Below, piece by piece: positions 35,363 through 45,891 of a stretch of 64,000 nucleotides of DNA. The position numbers and the translations under genes are program-made. Each line of letters opens with the position of its first letter. Position 1 is the first letter of the stretch. The stretch covers positions 1,860,001-1,924,000 of the forward strand of contig JAUFSD010000002.1 in assembly GCA_033030425.1 (NCBI GenBank). The letters are read 5' to 3'. The stretch is from Verpa conica. Taxonomy: Eukaryota > Ascomycota > Pezizomycetes > Pezizales > Morchellaceae. The notes under the pieces were generated by a model. That model saw only the letters and a list, made by a program, of their open reading frames with translations. It was not told where the DNA came from and searched no databases.

Positions 35363-36596
35363 TTATACCGACACCCACCATGTCCCCGCCTCCCCCTCCT
35401 CATGCCCCACTGTAGCTGACATTACAACCCCGCTCATCCTCACTCCTCTGTCTTCCCTTAACCCCGCCGGCAACCCCATCCTCCCGTAGTCCTCCTGCTG
35501 CTGTCTTGAATACCTCACCCACTGCCCCCTTGGATCATACCCCTCCTGCCTCGAATATCTCGCCCACTGTTCTCGCGGATCGTAAACATCATCTCTTGAA
35601 TACCGCGCCCACTGTTCCCTCGGCTCATGCGCAGCCTCTGGTGGCGCCCCCACCCCACACGAATACTGGTTCTGGTCAGCCAGCAGTAGCTTTAGTAGCT
35701 GGCGACGCGTATGTTCCTCGGCTGGTATCAGCGATGGGTCTTCGAGCTGCTCTTGTAGTATGGCCATATTGATATCGTGCTGACGGATCAGATCGATCTT
35801 CCGGTTCCCGTTCCAGGCCGTGGTGCCGTAGAAGCTGGCTGTGTTAGCGGTATGTATTTATGGGAGGCTGCATGACAGGGGGGGTCGGGTATGAGATATA
35901 GAGGGTGGGGGCATACACAACAAACACAGAACTAAGCGTAAATGCCGAAATCGCTGTTCCACTCCATTGCGGTTCTCCGGGACCGTGTATCTTCCCGTAG
36001 ACATTGAATAGACTACTCATCATACCCAAAAGCGAGCCTGTAAACCCTGGTCTATCACCAAAAAAAATAAAAAATAAAATCAGCCGGTTGCTTCCCTCCC
36101 TCCCCCCACCCGGGAGATGAAGGGTGTGAGAAAAAAAAAAAAATACATACACAAAGATAGCTTCAACCTGGAATAAAATATTCTTAAAATACCAACATAG
36201 CACACCGGTAATGAGGTACCCGACCAACAGTAGTGCTGCGGCAACTACGCGGAGCGCGACGGAACTGAGTCTAAACCGTGACCCGTCATCGTCGAATGCA
36301 GAAGGAAGAACTATAAACCTATTTCGCTAGTTAGTATTTTGTATTCTATTTTGGCATTGGGGGGGGGGGAGGTTTACCCAGCGAGCATCATCCAGTTTGC
36401 GACAGAGGCAGCTAGTTTCCAACCCCACTTGAATCGTAAAATATATATGTTAGCATATATTGAGAAGAATTGAAGACAATGTGTCGGTGTAGGTGAGTGC
36501 GCGTACGTGAATCCCATCTAGCTCCATGTATAGTTCCGGTAGTGACATTTCATTGAGAGGTTTTGCGAACCGGACTGAATTCGATTTGAGCTTCAT
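35363..36596 (-). CDS. Four-helix fungal membrane protein with repeated cytosolic tail
   Basis: Five exons (36596-36507, 36427-36378, 36318-36151, 36051-35917 and 35834-35363) close in frame to 304 residues. After a 30-residue N-terminus come helix 1 (WKLAASVANWMMLAGFIVLP), helix 2 (VVAAALLLVGYLITGVLCWY), helix 3 (PGFTGSLLGMMSSLFNVYG) and helix 4 (AISAFTLSSVFVVFYG). I recognise the WGWK-ANW--LAGFIVLP block from an uncharacterised fungal membrane family. The tail from about 175 is charged and holds three tandem copies of YDPREQWARYSRQ-like sequence, ending near QQQEDYGRMG. All introns have GT-AG ends. Function unknown. Confidence 0.75.
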
Positions 36597-38172
36597 AGTG
36601 TAGGTCGGAGTACTATATAGTAGAGAGGGAAGAATAAAAGAAGAAACGTAAACGCTTCAATTAATCACGGGAAAACAAACTAAACAAACTAAAAAAAAAC
36701 AAGCTGTCAATAAAAAAAATATATTCGGATAGAGAGAGAGAAAGAGAGAGAAAAGTACATACTCAACTCATTGCCATATATTAAAAAGTAATCTCCGCGT
36801 GGAACAAAATCTAGAAAGAAAAGAAAAAAAGAAATCTCATAGATCTGTAACAACTCCCATCGATGTAAGGTCCATATGTATAAAAGCCTTAAGCGCCCTC
36901 GTCCTACCCTAGGCATAAGCACCAGCGCGCAGTCTTTTTAGAGTTTAGTTTTTTTAGGCGTGAGGAGGAGGGGGGGGAGAGAGTTCTTTCTTTCTTCTCG
37001 ACTTATGCAAGTGGGTGGAAAATAGTAGCGTGGCTATGCAACGTATGTACTTTACTTCTAGCAGCTACATAGGTAGGGCGCAGATACTTACTAGGCGATA
37101 ACCGAGATTAAACCCAGCCAGCCTCCATTATCGTTTTTCTTTTTTTTCTTTCTTTTTGGCTTACATCACTCTAATTATTAGGCTCTGGAGGGCAGCTTTA
37201 TGCGTGCGTGCTTGTTTGTGCACGTTGGTTGTGCCTTTGTGCTGCTCGGGCGAAGGGTCCTTGGGTTTATTATCGTATAATGTGCCACTCTAATGCGGTC
37301 ATGGCCTAATTAGCTTTTTTCAACTCTTGCGCAAGGGAATTATTTAGGATTAGATAATAATATGCGTATAACTATACCGCTCTCTTTGGTGTACGCGGAT
37401 AATCATTCAACACTCTTGGGGACTGTATATATCGTTATTGCATCCTTCTAGCCGCATCTTATTTCTTCTATTCCAATATCAAGGGTCTAATCCAGGCTAG
37501 GAAACCTCACAAGCCGAAGCCTATAGAGCTCCCTACATATGCACTCTGCTATTACATGTCCCTCTATATAAAAGGTGATGAGAAATGTTACCCGCCTCGA
37601 AGTGAAACCTTGCCTATACCATATCTAGATAAAAATTGGACAAGCGTAGGAAAAAAGAGCAGAAAAGGGAAATATCAAAGAACTTTGCTAATGGAAGCCT
37701 GAGAATATCTTCCTCCCTATACCAAGTATTTAATCAGGTTTACACCTAGCCAGCCTCGGTGTTGGGTATAAAGTGGTTCTACTTACCACGTACAGAATCT
37801 TTACCAAGGGCTGGTTTATAGAAATAGTACTATATACATAAATACGGTTTATAAACTCTCACCCCCCTCCTAGCCAAAAGAATTATTTGAGCCCAACACT
37901 ACCTCCCCTTCCCCGCGACAGAAAAAACTCTCAACAAGATAACAATGACAAAGGATCCCTCATAAATGAAATTACTTCTGCTCCGTCCATCCCTGTATTC
38001 AGGTATCTTACTGCGTAGACAGTCCCTAGTCTAGTCGTGGCCACAAACTGAAATTCCGCATACTATTCAAACAGAATTCGGCTATTGACTCGTTCCTAGG
38101 AGCAATTTTTGTCGACTTGAGCTAATTCACCAAGTATGGAGGCTACTGGTGCTGCTACTTCGTTTGGACTGG
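36597..38172. other. Intergenic tract, AT-rich
   Basis: No gene supported. Contains the promoter side of the gene at 36596 with A-rich and AGAG-rich stretches (36690-36760), CT-rich blocks around 36975 and 37135-37160, and AT-rich sequence running to the 3' end of the NLR gene. Confidence 0.5.
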
Positions 38173-41100
38173 TTATTCACGACCGAGTTCGACGCCTTTC
38201 TCAAGTAGAATTTGGATAGTCGAGTCTGCCCCATGAATTGATGCTGCTATTTGTAGCGGGGTCGATCCATCCATAGCTGTTATTGAGGGATCAGCACTAC
38301 TCTCGAGCAGAAATTGAACCATCGATTCTAGCCCAAGAGCAGCTGCTCTCTGTAGTGGAGTGTGTCCATCTTTATCCGTGGCTGACAGATCAGCACCTCC
38401 ATCAAGTAGAATTTTGACCATATCTTTAGATCCACTTTCTACAGCACTGTGTAGTGGGGTCTCTCTATCCTCGCCAGCGGCTGAAGGCTCAGCACCCTTC
38501 TCCAGCAGATACCGGACTATCGACTCAATCCCGCACACCACTGCTAGATGTAGTAGAGTCCTCATCCTCCTATAATGGCGTGTTACCGACAGGTCAGCGC
38601 CTTTCTCAACCAGGCACCGGACTATCGACTCATTCCCACGTACCACTGCTATATATAGTGGAGTTCTCCCATCACTGTCTGTTGCCGACAGGTCAGCGCC
38701 TTTCTCAATCAGATACCGCACTATTGGTTTATTTTCTTTAGCTACTGCTAGATGTAGTGGGGTTCTCCCATCACTGCCTGCTGCCGACAGGTCAGCGCCT
38801 TTCTCAACCAGATACCGGACTATCGGCTCATTCCCGTAGATCACTGCTAGATGTAGTGGACTCTTTCCTCCATAGTCCACTACTGATAGGTCAGCGCCTT
38901 TCTCAACCAGGCACCGGACTATCGGCTCATTCCCGCGTACCACTGCTATATATAGTGGAGTGCACCGCCGACGGTCTGTTACTGACAGGTCAGCGCCTTT
39001 CTCAATCAGATACCGGACTATCGGTTTATTTTCTTTAGCCACTGCTAGATGTAGTGGAGTTCTCCCATCACTGTCTGTTGCCGACAGGTCAGCGCCTTTC
39101 TCAACCAGGCACCGGACTATCGGCTCATTCTCGCGCACCACTGCCAGATATATTGGTGTCCTCCTTCCACGCTCCGCTATCGACGGGTCGGCGCCTTTCT
39201 CAAGAAGAAGCTGGACCACAGAATAGACCCCCTCTTCCACCGCTATGTATAGTGCAGTTTCACCATACACGTTCTGAGCCGAAATATCAGCACCTTCCTC
39301 AAGGAGGTATTGAGCTACAGAACAGAACCCCCCTCTTGTCGCTGAGTGTAATGCAGTTTCCCAGCTATCGTTTTGAGCTGAAATATCGGCTCCTTTTTGA
39401 AGTAGATACTGGACCACAGAGAGGTGCCCCATACTAGCTGCTGCGTGTAGTGGGGTATATTTGGCGTAGGCTTCTAAGGATCCCCAGTCTGTCCCAAAAC
39501 TCATAGAAGCTTGGTAAAAAGACAATAAATTCTGTGGGTTCATAAGAAGCCTGAGGACAAGATTCACTGATAAAGCTTCGTCGCATTCTGTAGAGTGATG
39601 ACGTATATACTCTGCAGCATAAAGAAGGAATGGAAACATCCCTATTCGAGCGTTCATGGAGTCTCTAGAAGTACAGAGGCCCTCAGAAAATACATCGTAG
39701 GACAGAAAGGTCACACAACTCATTAATACTCTGAAGTTTGCATCTTCAGGGATTATTGTGTTTTTGTCAAGGTACTCCTGGACAGTGTAATGAGTAAGCC
39801 TGACGGTATCGCTATCCTCGTCGATTGTTACCAAACTGGCACAAACATCAAGCATTGTCTCTCTGCTTGGTAGGGCCAGATCGTCAAAAGCAAGACGGTC
39901 TTGCTCTACCGATACTGCCTGTTGGAGTTCGCGAAAAGAAAGCACCCTTTTGGCCTTGACAAGCCATGAGAGGATATCGTATGCTAGTTGAGAGCAGCTT
40001 TTAGGCTGTAACCGGATTATCTCCATGACTCTATTGTATGTTGGATCCATAGGGCTATCTCCGCTCAGGCTTGAAGAGCTCTTGAGCCTTTCAAGTTCGT
40101 CCAGCATCTGCCGTGCGGTGGTTTGTTGACATAGATATTTAATGTGAAAATGAACGAGCAAGAACCTGAAACTAGTATATCAGTAGGTTATAAAGGAGTT
40201 ACTGGCGTGGATATACTTACATGCCATTAGCACACCTTTTAAGCTCTGAAATGATCTTCTCTTTACAGTTTCCTTGCCTAACTAGACCTTCTGCCCGAGG
40301 GTTCTCAGCAATCTTTTGTTCGATATAGCTGTCAATGTCCTCATCCTTAGCTAAGAGCCTAATCTTCACTGATCCTTGAAGAGAGCGTTGAATGTCTTCT
40401 GGATACTCTCGACTAGTTAGGAATAAACTTATGCCATCCTTTCCCATCTGATGGAACAATGGTAGGAGTTTCGTCCGTTGGGTATCTGGATTGCATTCGT
40501 CGAGGGCGTCACAAATGATAAAGGCTCGGGGTTGAGGTAATAGCTTAATAACCCCGAGGAGAATGGAATATAGGTTCTCAAATCCAGGTCTTTCTTGCCT
40601 GGGTTGTAGTTTTTTGTATAGATCCTCGATCTCCTCTGGTAGGTGTCTGATTTGGCAGGCAAGCTGTTTCACCAGACTTGAAAGCACGGAAACAGGCATC
40701 TGTTGTTCTTGCTCTTTGTGGTTGAAATACACATAAGCCACTCCGTAACCTCTTATTGCCGCTCGGCTCCGGAGGTCATCAATCATAAGAGAACTAAGAG
40801 CCATGTTTAGGTTAGCTTTGCCTTGCTCTATAACCTAAAGTAAAGAACTTGCCTTAAGAAAGTTTTACCGGCACCAGCTTTAGAAGGCCCCATAGTTAGT
40901 ATCAAGGTCTAATAAGACGTAGTTCTTGCTGTATCGGGTGGTACGTACGGATTCCATAGCCCCAAAGCAACTGATATGTGGGGTTTTCCTTAGCCCAGTC
41001 TTGAACCTCTGGTGCTTTTAAGAGCCAATTGCCTGTGTTACTCTGTCTTCTGCCACTGATTTCAAGGTGTCGCGTATCACACTCTTCAGGATAAATCCAG

Positions 41101-41745
41101 TTGAGGACTTTCATACGCTTTTCGTCTAGCCGTATGTCAGCCTAGTAATTCTTGGCTTGAATAAGCTCAAGTCCAACTTACCAGTATGAATAACAACATC
41201 TTCCTGTCGGCCAGCATTGATTTCTTCCACATGTCTCCCTATAAGTACTGTATGGGCTTCGATAATCCTCGAACGGGATCTTCGTCTAGGTTAGCATAGC
41301 TTGGATCTATATAACGGTCTTTAAGAGATGCTTCAACTCACAGTCGGTCAGCGTCGATAGCAAGCGAGAAAGTGCTTTTAAGTCTTTCGATTTTTAAGAG
41401 GTATTTCGAAGTTTCCTTTTCCTTCAAGGGCCATTTGTACCGTGCCAGGTTCTTCCTCAGCCAACCCTTGGGTTCTAGCCTAGCACGAAGTACCTCCATC
41501 TCCGCGATACACTCCCGAAGTGGAACATCAAGCTTTCGTAAAGCGGTCGATTCGGGATTCTCATTTGCGCAATCTTGTAAGGTGGTGAGAACGCCCGTAA
41601 GCGATTCAAGCTCATCTTTGAACTTTTTAAGATCGTCTGTTGCGTGCTTTACACCGTTGATGTAGTCGTAGCTCAGTGAGGTCGCCTTTGCTGTAAGCTG
41701 GATGACTGCGATGACACTTGCCGTAATGCCCAAAACCTCAGCCAT
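38173..41745 (-). CDS. NACHT-ankyrin STAND receptor (fungal NLR)
   Basis: Six exons (41745-41342, 41285-41182, 41125-40949, 40877-40853, 40793-40221 and 40165-38173) give an uninterrupted 1091 residues. Residues 1-135 are a helical N-terminal domain (MAEVLGITASVIAVIQLTAK) of the kind found at the front of fungal STAND proteins (HeLo/SesA-like superfamily). A linker with VLNWIYPEE and SRRQ-type sequence leads to the NACHT domain. Walker A is GIPGAGKT (about 227-234), assembled across two introns; Walker B is AFIICDALDE (327-336), and LFLTSREYP is a sensor-like motif. CANGMFLLVHFHIKYL and the winged-helix-like region follow. Thirteen ankyrin repeats fill about 664-1090. Several are nearly identical, unlike the divergent outer ones. 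Such receptors oligomerise on ligand binding and can trigger cell death; here that is inferred from the family. Confidence 0.92.
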
Positions 41746-42503
41746 CTAAGGGATTTTGGAGGTTATAAGAGGCCGTTGTATGTTACTGCGCCGAGTTTAT
41801 AGCTCGATATGGGCTTATTGTAGTTGATATCAGCTGGTGTTGTATTGGAAGGCGAGGAAGTGATGCCTTGTTGCCAATGCGGGGTTGGGTGATTTTTGTG
41901 TTCCCAAATTGGGTCGTTTTACCGGAAAACGTTGACCCACTGCATATGGAAAATTTGTGTTACTACTGTAGTTTATATATGTTTGCCCTGAACGAAGTGA
42001 AAGGGTTATGGGGTGCAAGGCCTAGCGGGTTTCTGATTGGTCGCTTCGTGAAGGGCATGCGACGCCCCACTGGCAAAAGATCTCTTGGGTTCTGGCGGGC
42101 GTCGTCTCGAGTCTGATAAGATATTATAGGTTTAAAGTTGATTTCCCTTTGTTTCACTCATGATTTAGTTGGCAGTTGGCTATTAAATTGGAGAAAAGGT
42201 GAATGGAGTATATGTAGACCTAATAGAAAAACTTGCGAATAAAGTTTAGAAAGTGAACACGTTACTATATTCCTTAATGAGTATATAATACAAAGAGCTT
42301 ACACCATGGAACTGAAATAGACTAATGGTAAAGTGTTTTTAGACGTAGAAGAGACAAACGTTTTTAAATATCTACATGTAAAGCTTACTAGAGAAATCTT
42401 CCAGCGACAAAAAAAACTCTACAAATCTAAATAGTGCAACCAACGAAGGTAAAGAATCAATTATTCGACTACATATAGAGCTTATAGGCCTACTAAAACT
42501 CAA
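41746..42503. other. NLR upstream region
   Basis: This region lies between the NLR start codon and the tentative secreted-protein gene. Minus-strand frames at 41830-42018 and 41963-42157 lack motifs. The part beyond 42120 is AT-rich. No defined regulatory site seen. Confidence 0.45.
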
Positions 42504-42847
42504 TTAAGTACTATACGAGTGCTGTATTAAATTATGTCCTATTACAGTATCATAAGCTATGCATGATAGTAATATGAACTTCACTTCCGAGGAGTCAATA
42601 CTATTCCAACAATTACACATCCTCGGCAGCTGGATTGCGTTACCTAACCCGGAAACTCCTGAATTGTGACCGTCTAATCTCTATTTCTAGTAAACTTACC
42701 AGTCCCCAAATGACTCCGAAGCTCGAGAGTTTGTGTAGCTGATATTTTAATTGCTTTTAGAAAAGTGTAGTTTTCTAGTGACTCTAGCTTGGCAGTAAGG
42801 GTAGAAACGCAACTTATTACCCCTAGAAAAAGACTCAAGATCCTCAT
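42504..42847 (-). CDS. Tentative small secreted protein
   Basis: Two possible exons (42847-42700 and 42658-42504) would encode 100 residues. The N-terminus MRILSLFLGVISCVSTLTAK is a convincing signal peptide with cleavage after TLTA. The mature part is short with three Cys. The intron has a GTAAGT donor and TTCAG acceptor but is only 41 bp, shorter than the others here, and its branch site is weak. The start lies only about 100 bp from the divergent methyltransferase ATG and just beyond that gene's TATA box. No family is recognised. It could be chance. Confidence 0.3.
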
Positions 42848-42864
42848 CTTACAAACAAAATCAC

Positions 42865-42873
42865 TATATAAAG
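42865..42873 (+). promoter_or_regulatory. TATA box of the methyltransferase gene
   Basis: TATATAAAG lies 74-82 bp upstream of the ATG at 42947, followed by a C/A-rich leader. Confidence 0.45.
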
Positions 42874-42946
42874 ACACTTATCCCACCCCACTAACCCCAA
42901 CTCCTCCAAGAAAAAAAGAAAAAAATCTAACCCAAACCCAACCAAG

Positions 42947-43857
42947 ATGTCAAAACAAACCCAACCTTCAAGGCTCGCCTGCTGGTTCCTCCCAGTACTA
43001 GACATACTCGCCTCTCTCCCCTACGTTCCACCTACTATTTACGAGATCCTCACAAAAAGAGGTAGTGGCAGCTTCTCCACCAGGCTTTTTTCAAAATTCT
43101 GGGCCGGTATCGCAGAGAGTGCAGATGCTCAATACGTATCTGAGAGGAGCCAGATCATTGGAGGGTCCCGAGGTATCGTTGTTGAAATCGGGCCTGGTCT
43201 TGGGCCCCATATACAGTATTTCGACAAGGCGAAGGTGAAGCGGGTGTATGCCGTTGAGCCGAGTAAAGAGCTGTGTAAAGGCTTGAGAGAAAAAGCTGAT
43301 GAGTTAGGATGGGGAGAAGACCAGTATGTTATTGTTAATTGTGGGGCTGAGGATGAGGAGGAATTGAGGAAGGCTGGGGTTCCGGTTGGTGGTGTGGATA
43401 CTATTGTTTCTTTAAAGGTATGAGGGGGTGTTATCAGTTCTGGGAATAGTTGGTTGATTTCTATGTGAAGGTTCTCTGCACTATTCCGAACCCTAAGGTG
43501 GTTTTGCGTAGCTTATACCACTGCCTGAAACCGGGTGGTGAGTTGCGGCTGCTTGAGCATGTTCAGAGTGACGATAAAGCGACGCGATGGGTGCAAGGTA
43601 GTCTTTGCTTTCTTCCTTTCTTATCTTTAGGTGTACTAAACAGTCTTGGTAATATAGTATTTTATGATTGTTTCTGGCATATCCCTTTTGGTGGGTGTAA
43701 GCTCTCTAGACCAACCCAGAAGTGGCTGCTGGATCCGGAGTTCATGGGGTTCGAGAAAGACGGTGGGTGGGGTATTGTAGAGCTGGAGAAGATCAAAGGT
43801 GAGCCTACATGGGGTATTATGCCAAAGATTTGGGGAAGACTTGCAAAGAAGGCATGA
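42947..43857 (+). CDS. METTL7-type SAM-dependent methyltransferase
   Basis: Two exons (42947-43417 and 43471-43857) encode 285 residues. A hydrophobic N-terminus (ACWFLPVLDILASLPYVPP) may anchor the protein to membranes, as in animal METTL7 proteins on lipid droplets/ER. Class I motifs are clear: VVEIGPGLG at 78-86 (motif I), VYAVEPS (acidic end of strand 2), DTIVSLKVLCTIPNP (motif IV region, completed by the splice) and LKPGGELRLLEH (motif V). The C-terminal FWHIPFGGCKLSRPTQKW matches the GC-L-R-T-W block of the family. The substrate is unknown; relatives methylate thiols. A possible 34-nt intron at 43595-43630 was not used because it is too short and the frame is open. Confidence 0.87.
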
Positions 43858-44020
43858 ATTTCTATGAGATATTATATACTTGTGGTTGTGATTTTAGAGT
43901 TCTTCTAGGTATGACTGGCAATTCATACAAAAGGCCAGCTAGATACTATAGCACAAAAAGGAAAAATCTGCAAATAAAGATCTATAAAGCGAATAAGTAT
44001 TAGGATATACAGTCAAGTCT

Positions 44021-45310
44021 TCACTTCCCCTGACCTTCAAGCTCAACCCCCAACCGAGCACCGTTATTCCGCAGAATATCAAGCATAATCTTAGGGCTCC
44101 TCAATATAGTAGCAATATCTAATGGAGTCCACATATGATGATCTTGGGCATTAACATCTGCCCCTTCTTGAAGTAGCATCCATACCACCGACGGAACCTT
44201 CCACTTTACCGCTACGTGAAGCGGCGTTTTGCCATTGAAATCCCTGGCAGAGACATCGGCACCATTCTTGATAAGTAGGCTGATTATTCTCAAATTCTTG
44301 TGCTTTGCTGCAAAATGAAGAGGAGTCCCCCAGCTATTATCTTTGGCAGTAACATCAGTACCCTCATCTAGTAGCTTAGCGACCAACTCTTCATCGCAGT
44401 ACGCTACCGCAATATGTAGTTTTGTTCCCCCGTAGACCCTATCAACATCGGTGAGACGGAGTGACTCGTATAGCAAGTATTTGACAATCTTATTGTGTCC
44501 GCTCTTCCTTGCTAGAGAGACTGCTACCTGAACCTGTTTCAAAAAGGCATCTGGGCGACTACTAATAAGCACCTTAAGCACCGCCTCATTCCCATCTCTA
44601 GCAGCATAATGAATTGGCGTCTGTCCTTTGGAGTCCCGAGCGGTGACAGATGCCCCCCTCTCTAGTAGAAGTCTGACAGCCTCTACACTACAGAACTTCA
44701 CCGCCATATGGAGTGGGGTTACACTCTTAGTACCCCGGTAATGTAGGTGTGCAGTAGGGAGCAACAGCTCGAGTATCTCTACATGAGGCATCATAAACGC
44801 GGAATTAAGGGATCTATCCCTTCCCCTGTTTCTATAGCTTGCCCTAGGGTCCAATACACCAAGTATCGCAGCCACTACTCGCACACTCCTTCTCTCTACC
44901 GCGGTATCGAGCGCTGTTATATCATAAAATCCTTGGAGTTTGATCCTAGCCCCACATTTGAGGATTCGTTCTCCGAGGGCTTTCTCGGGCTCTATGCGGC
45001 CTGGGTAGTGGTGTAGCCAACTTGGGTCTTCATCGTCTCTTACAAAGATCCCGCAGAGTGGGAAGCGTATGCGTAGGATTGTCTTGATGAGGGCTTCGTT
45101 ACCGGTTGCGGCCGCCCAGTATAGTGGGATTGTCGCGTTGGCCTCGAGTCTGACGAAGGCTTCTGGAATAAGGGATCTGAGGAGGGTGCTGAGACGGGAG
45201 CAGGTCTTTGCGAAGGAGATAACGTCTTTGGGGTCTACAATGCTTTCGCCGATTTCGAGGAGCAGCTCGTTGGGAAGGGCGAGGAGTGGCATTGTGGGTA
45301 AGATGCTCAA
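44021..45310 (-). CDS. F-box and ankyrin-repeat protein
   Basis: A single exon of 429 residues. Residues 8-45 form an F-box (LLALPNELLLEIGESIVDPKDVISFAKTCSRL), the module that binds Skp1 in SCF ubiquitin ligases. About nine ankyrin repeats follow, some degenerate. The best are TPLHMAVKFCSVEAVRLLLERGA, TPIHYAARDGNEAVLKVLI, TPLHFAAKHKNLRIISLLIKNGADV and TPLHVAVKWKVPSVVWMLLQEGADV. Ankyrin repeats presumably select the substrate. Such F-box/ankyrin genes are common and often lineage-specific in filamentous ascomycetes. It lies tail to tail with the methyltransferase gene, about 160 bp apart. A second start (MPLLALPNE, six codons in) is possible. Confidence 0.88.
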   Translation of the reverse strand: MSILPTMPLLALPNELLLEIGESIVDPKDVISFAKTCSRLSTLLRSLIPEAFVRLEANATIPLYWAAATGNEALIKTILRIRFPLCGIFVRDDEDPSWLHHYPGRIEPEKALGERILKCGARIKLQGFYDITALDTAVERRSVRVVAAILGVLDPRASYRNRGRDRSLNSAFMMPHVEILELLLPTAHLHYRGTKSVTPLHMAVKFCSVEAVRLLLERGASVTARDSKGQTPIHYAARDGNEAVLKVLISSRPDAFLKQVQVAVSLARKSGHNKIVKYLLYESLRLTDVDRVYGGTKLHIAVAYCDEELVAKLLDEGTDVTAKDNSWGTPLHFAAKHKNLRIISLLIKNGADVSARDFNGKTPLHVAVKWKVPSVVWMLLQEGADVNAQDHHMWTPLDIATILRSPKIMLDILRNNGARLGVELEGQGK

Positions 45311-45891
45311 CAGGTAGGATGTTGAACTAGAGCAGAGTGCTTAATGGGAGTAGAATACTCAATGTAGGGTGAGCAATGGAGGCCCCTTAAAATAATCAAC
45401 TTAAAATAGTATTACCTTCTGACTCACTAAGAGTTATCTGTACTTCGATACGGCAGTTACTTGCTTATTCCCTCGGCCATGCGGAGTCATCCACGTATAG
45501 GGGGGGTGTACCGGGACATAATGCTATGAAACGAATGGGGATATCTAGAGTAATATAGCATACTACATAGAACAATACATAGTAGCTTTTTAATTACCTC
45601 CACACTAATTGATCTCTACTAAAGTAGTTGATCCCCGCCAAGACAATATTAGATTAGATGAGATAAAGATAAGATGCAACAAGATAAGGGTACCAAACCC
45701 ATCAGCAGTCCACCCCTCCTCACTCTCTCCACACAATCTCGCAACCACACAACACACGCTGGCTACGCACCCGGGTCAATCCAATTCAACGGACAAACGA
45801 TAACACGACATTTCCACCACCAAACCTAAGGGCCCCCGACGCCGATTTATCTCCAACAGTATAGGAGAAATCAATACACCGATCGCCCAAC
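45311..45891. promoter_or_regulatory. Divergent promoter region of the F-box/ankyrin and RPS18 genes
   Basis: This region lies between divergent start codons. The RPS18 side (45700-45890) is C/A-rich. No TATA box or named operator is clear. It includes the short 5' UTR of RPS18 that ends with the split start codon. Confidence 0.4.

Noticed and set aside
40794..41338. Apparent frame breaks in the NLR between its N-terminal and NACHT parts
   Set aside because: All breaks are explained by introns with good donors, branch sites and acceptors, and the joined protein restores GIPGAGKT and the expected family motifs; it is not a pseudogene.
43595..43630. Possible second intron in the METTL7-type gene
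   Set aside because: It would be only about 34 nt, below the usual minimum, and the frame is open through it.
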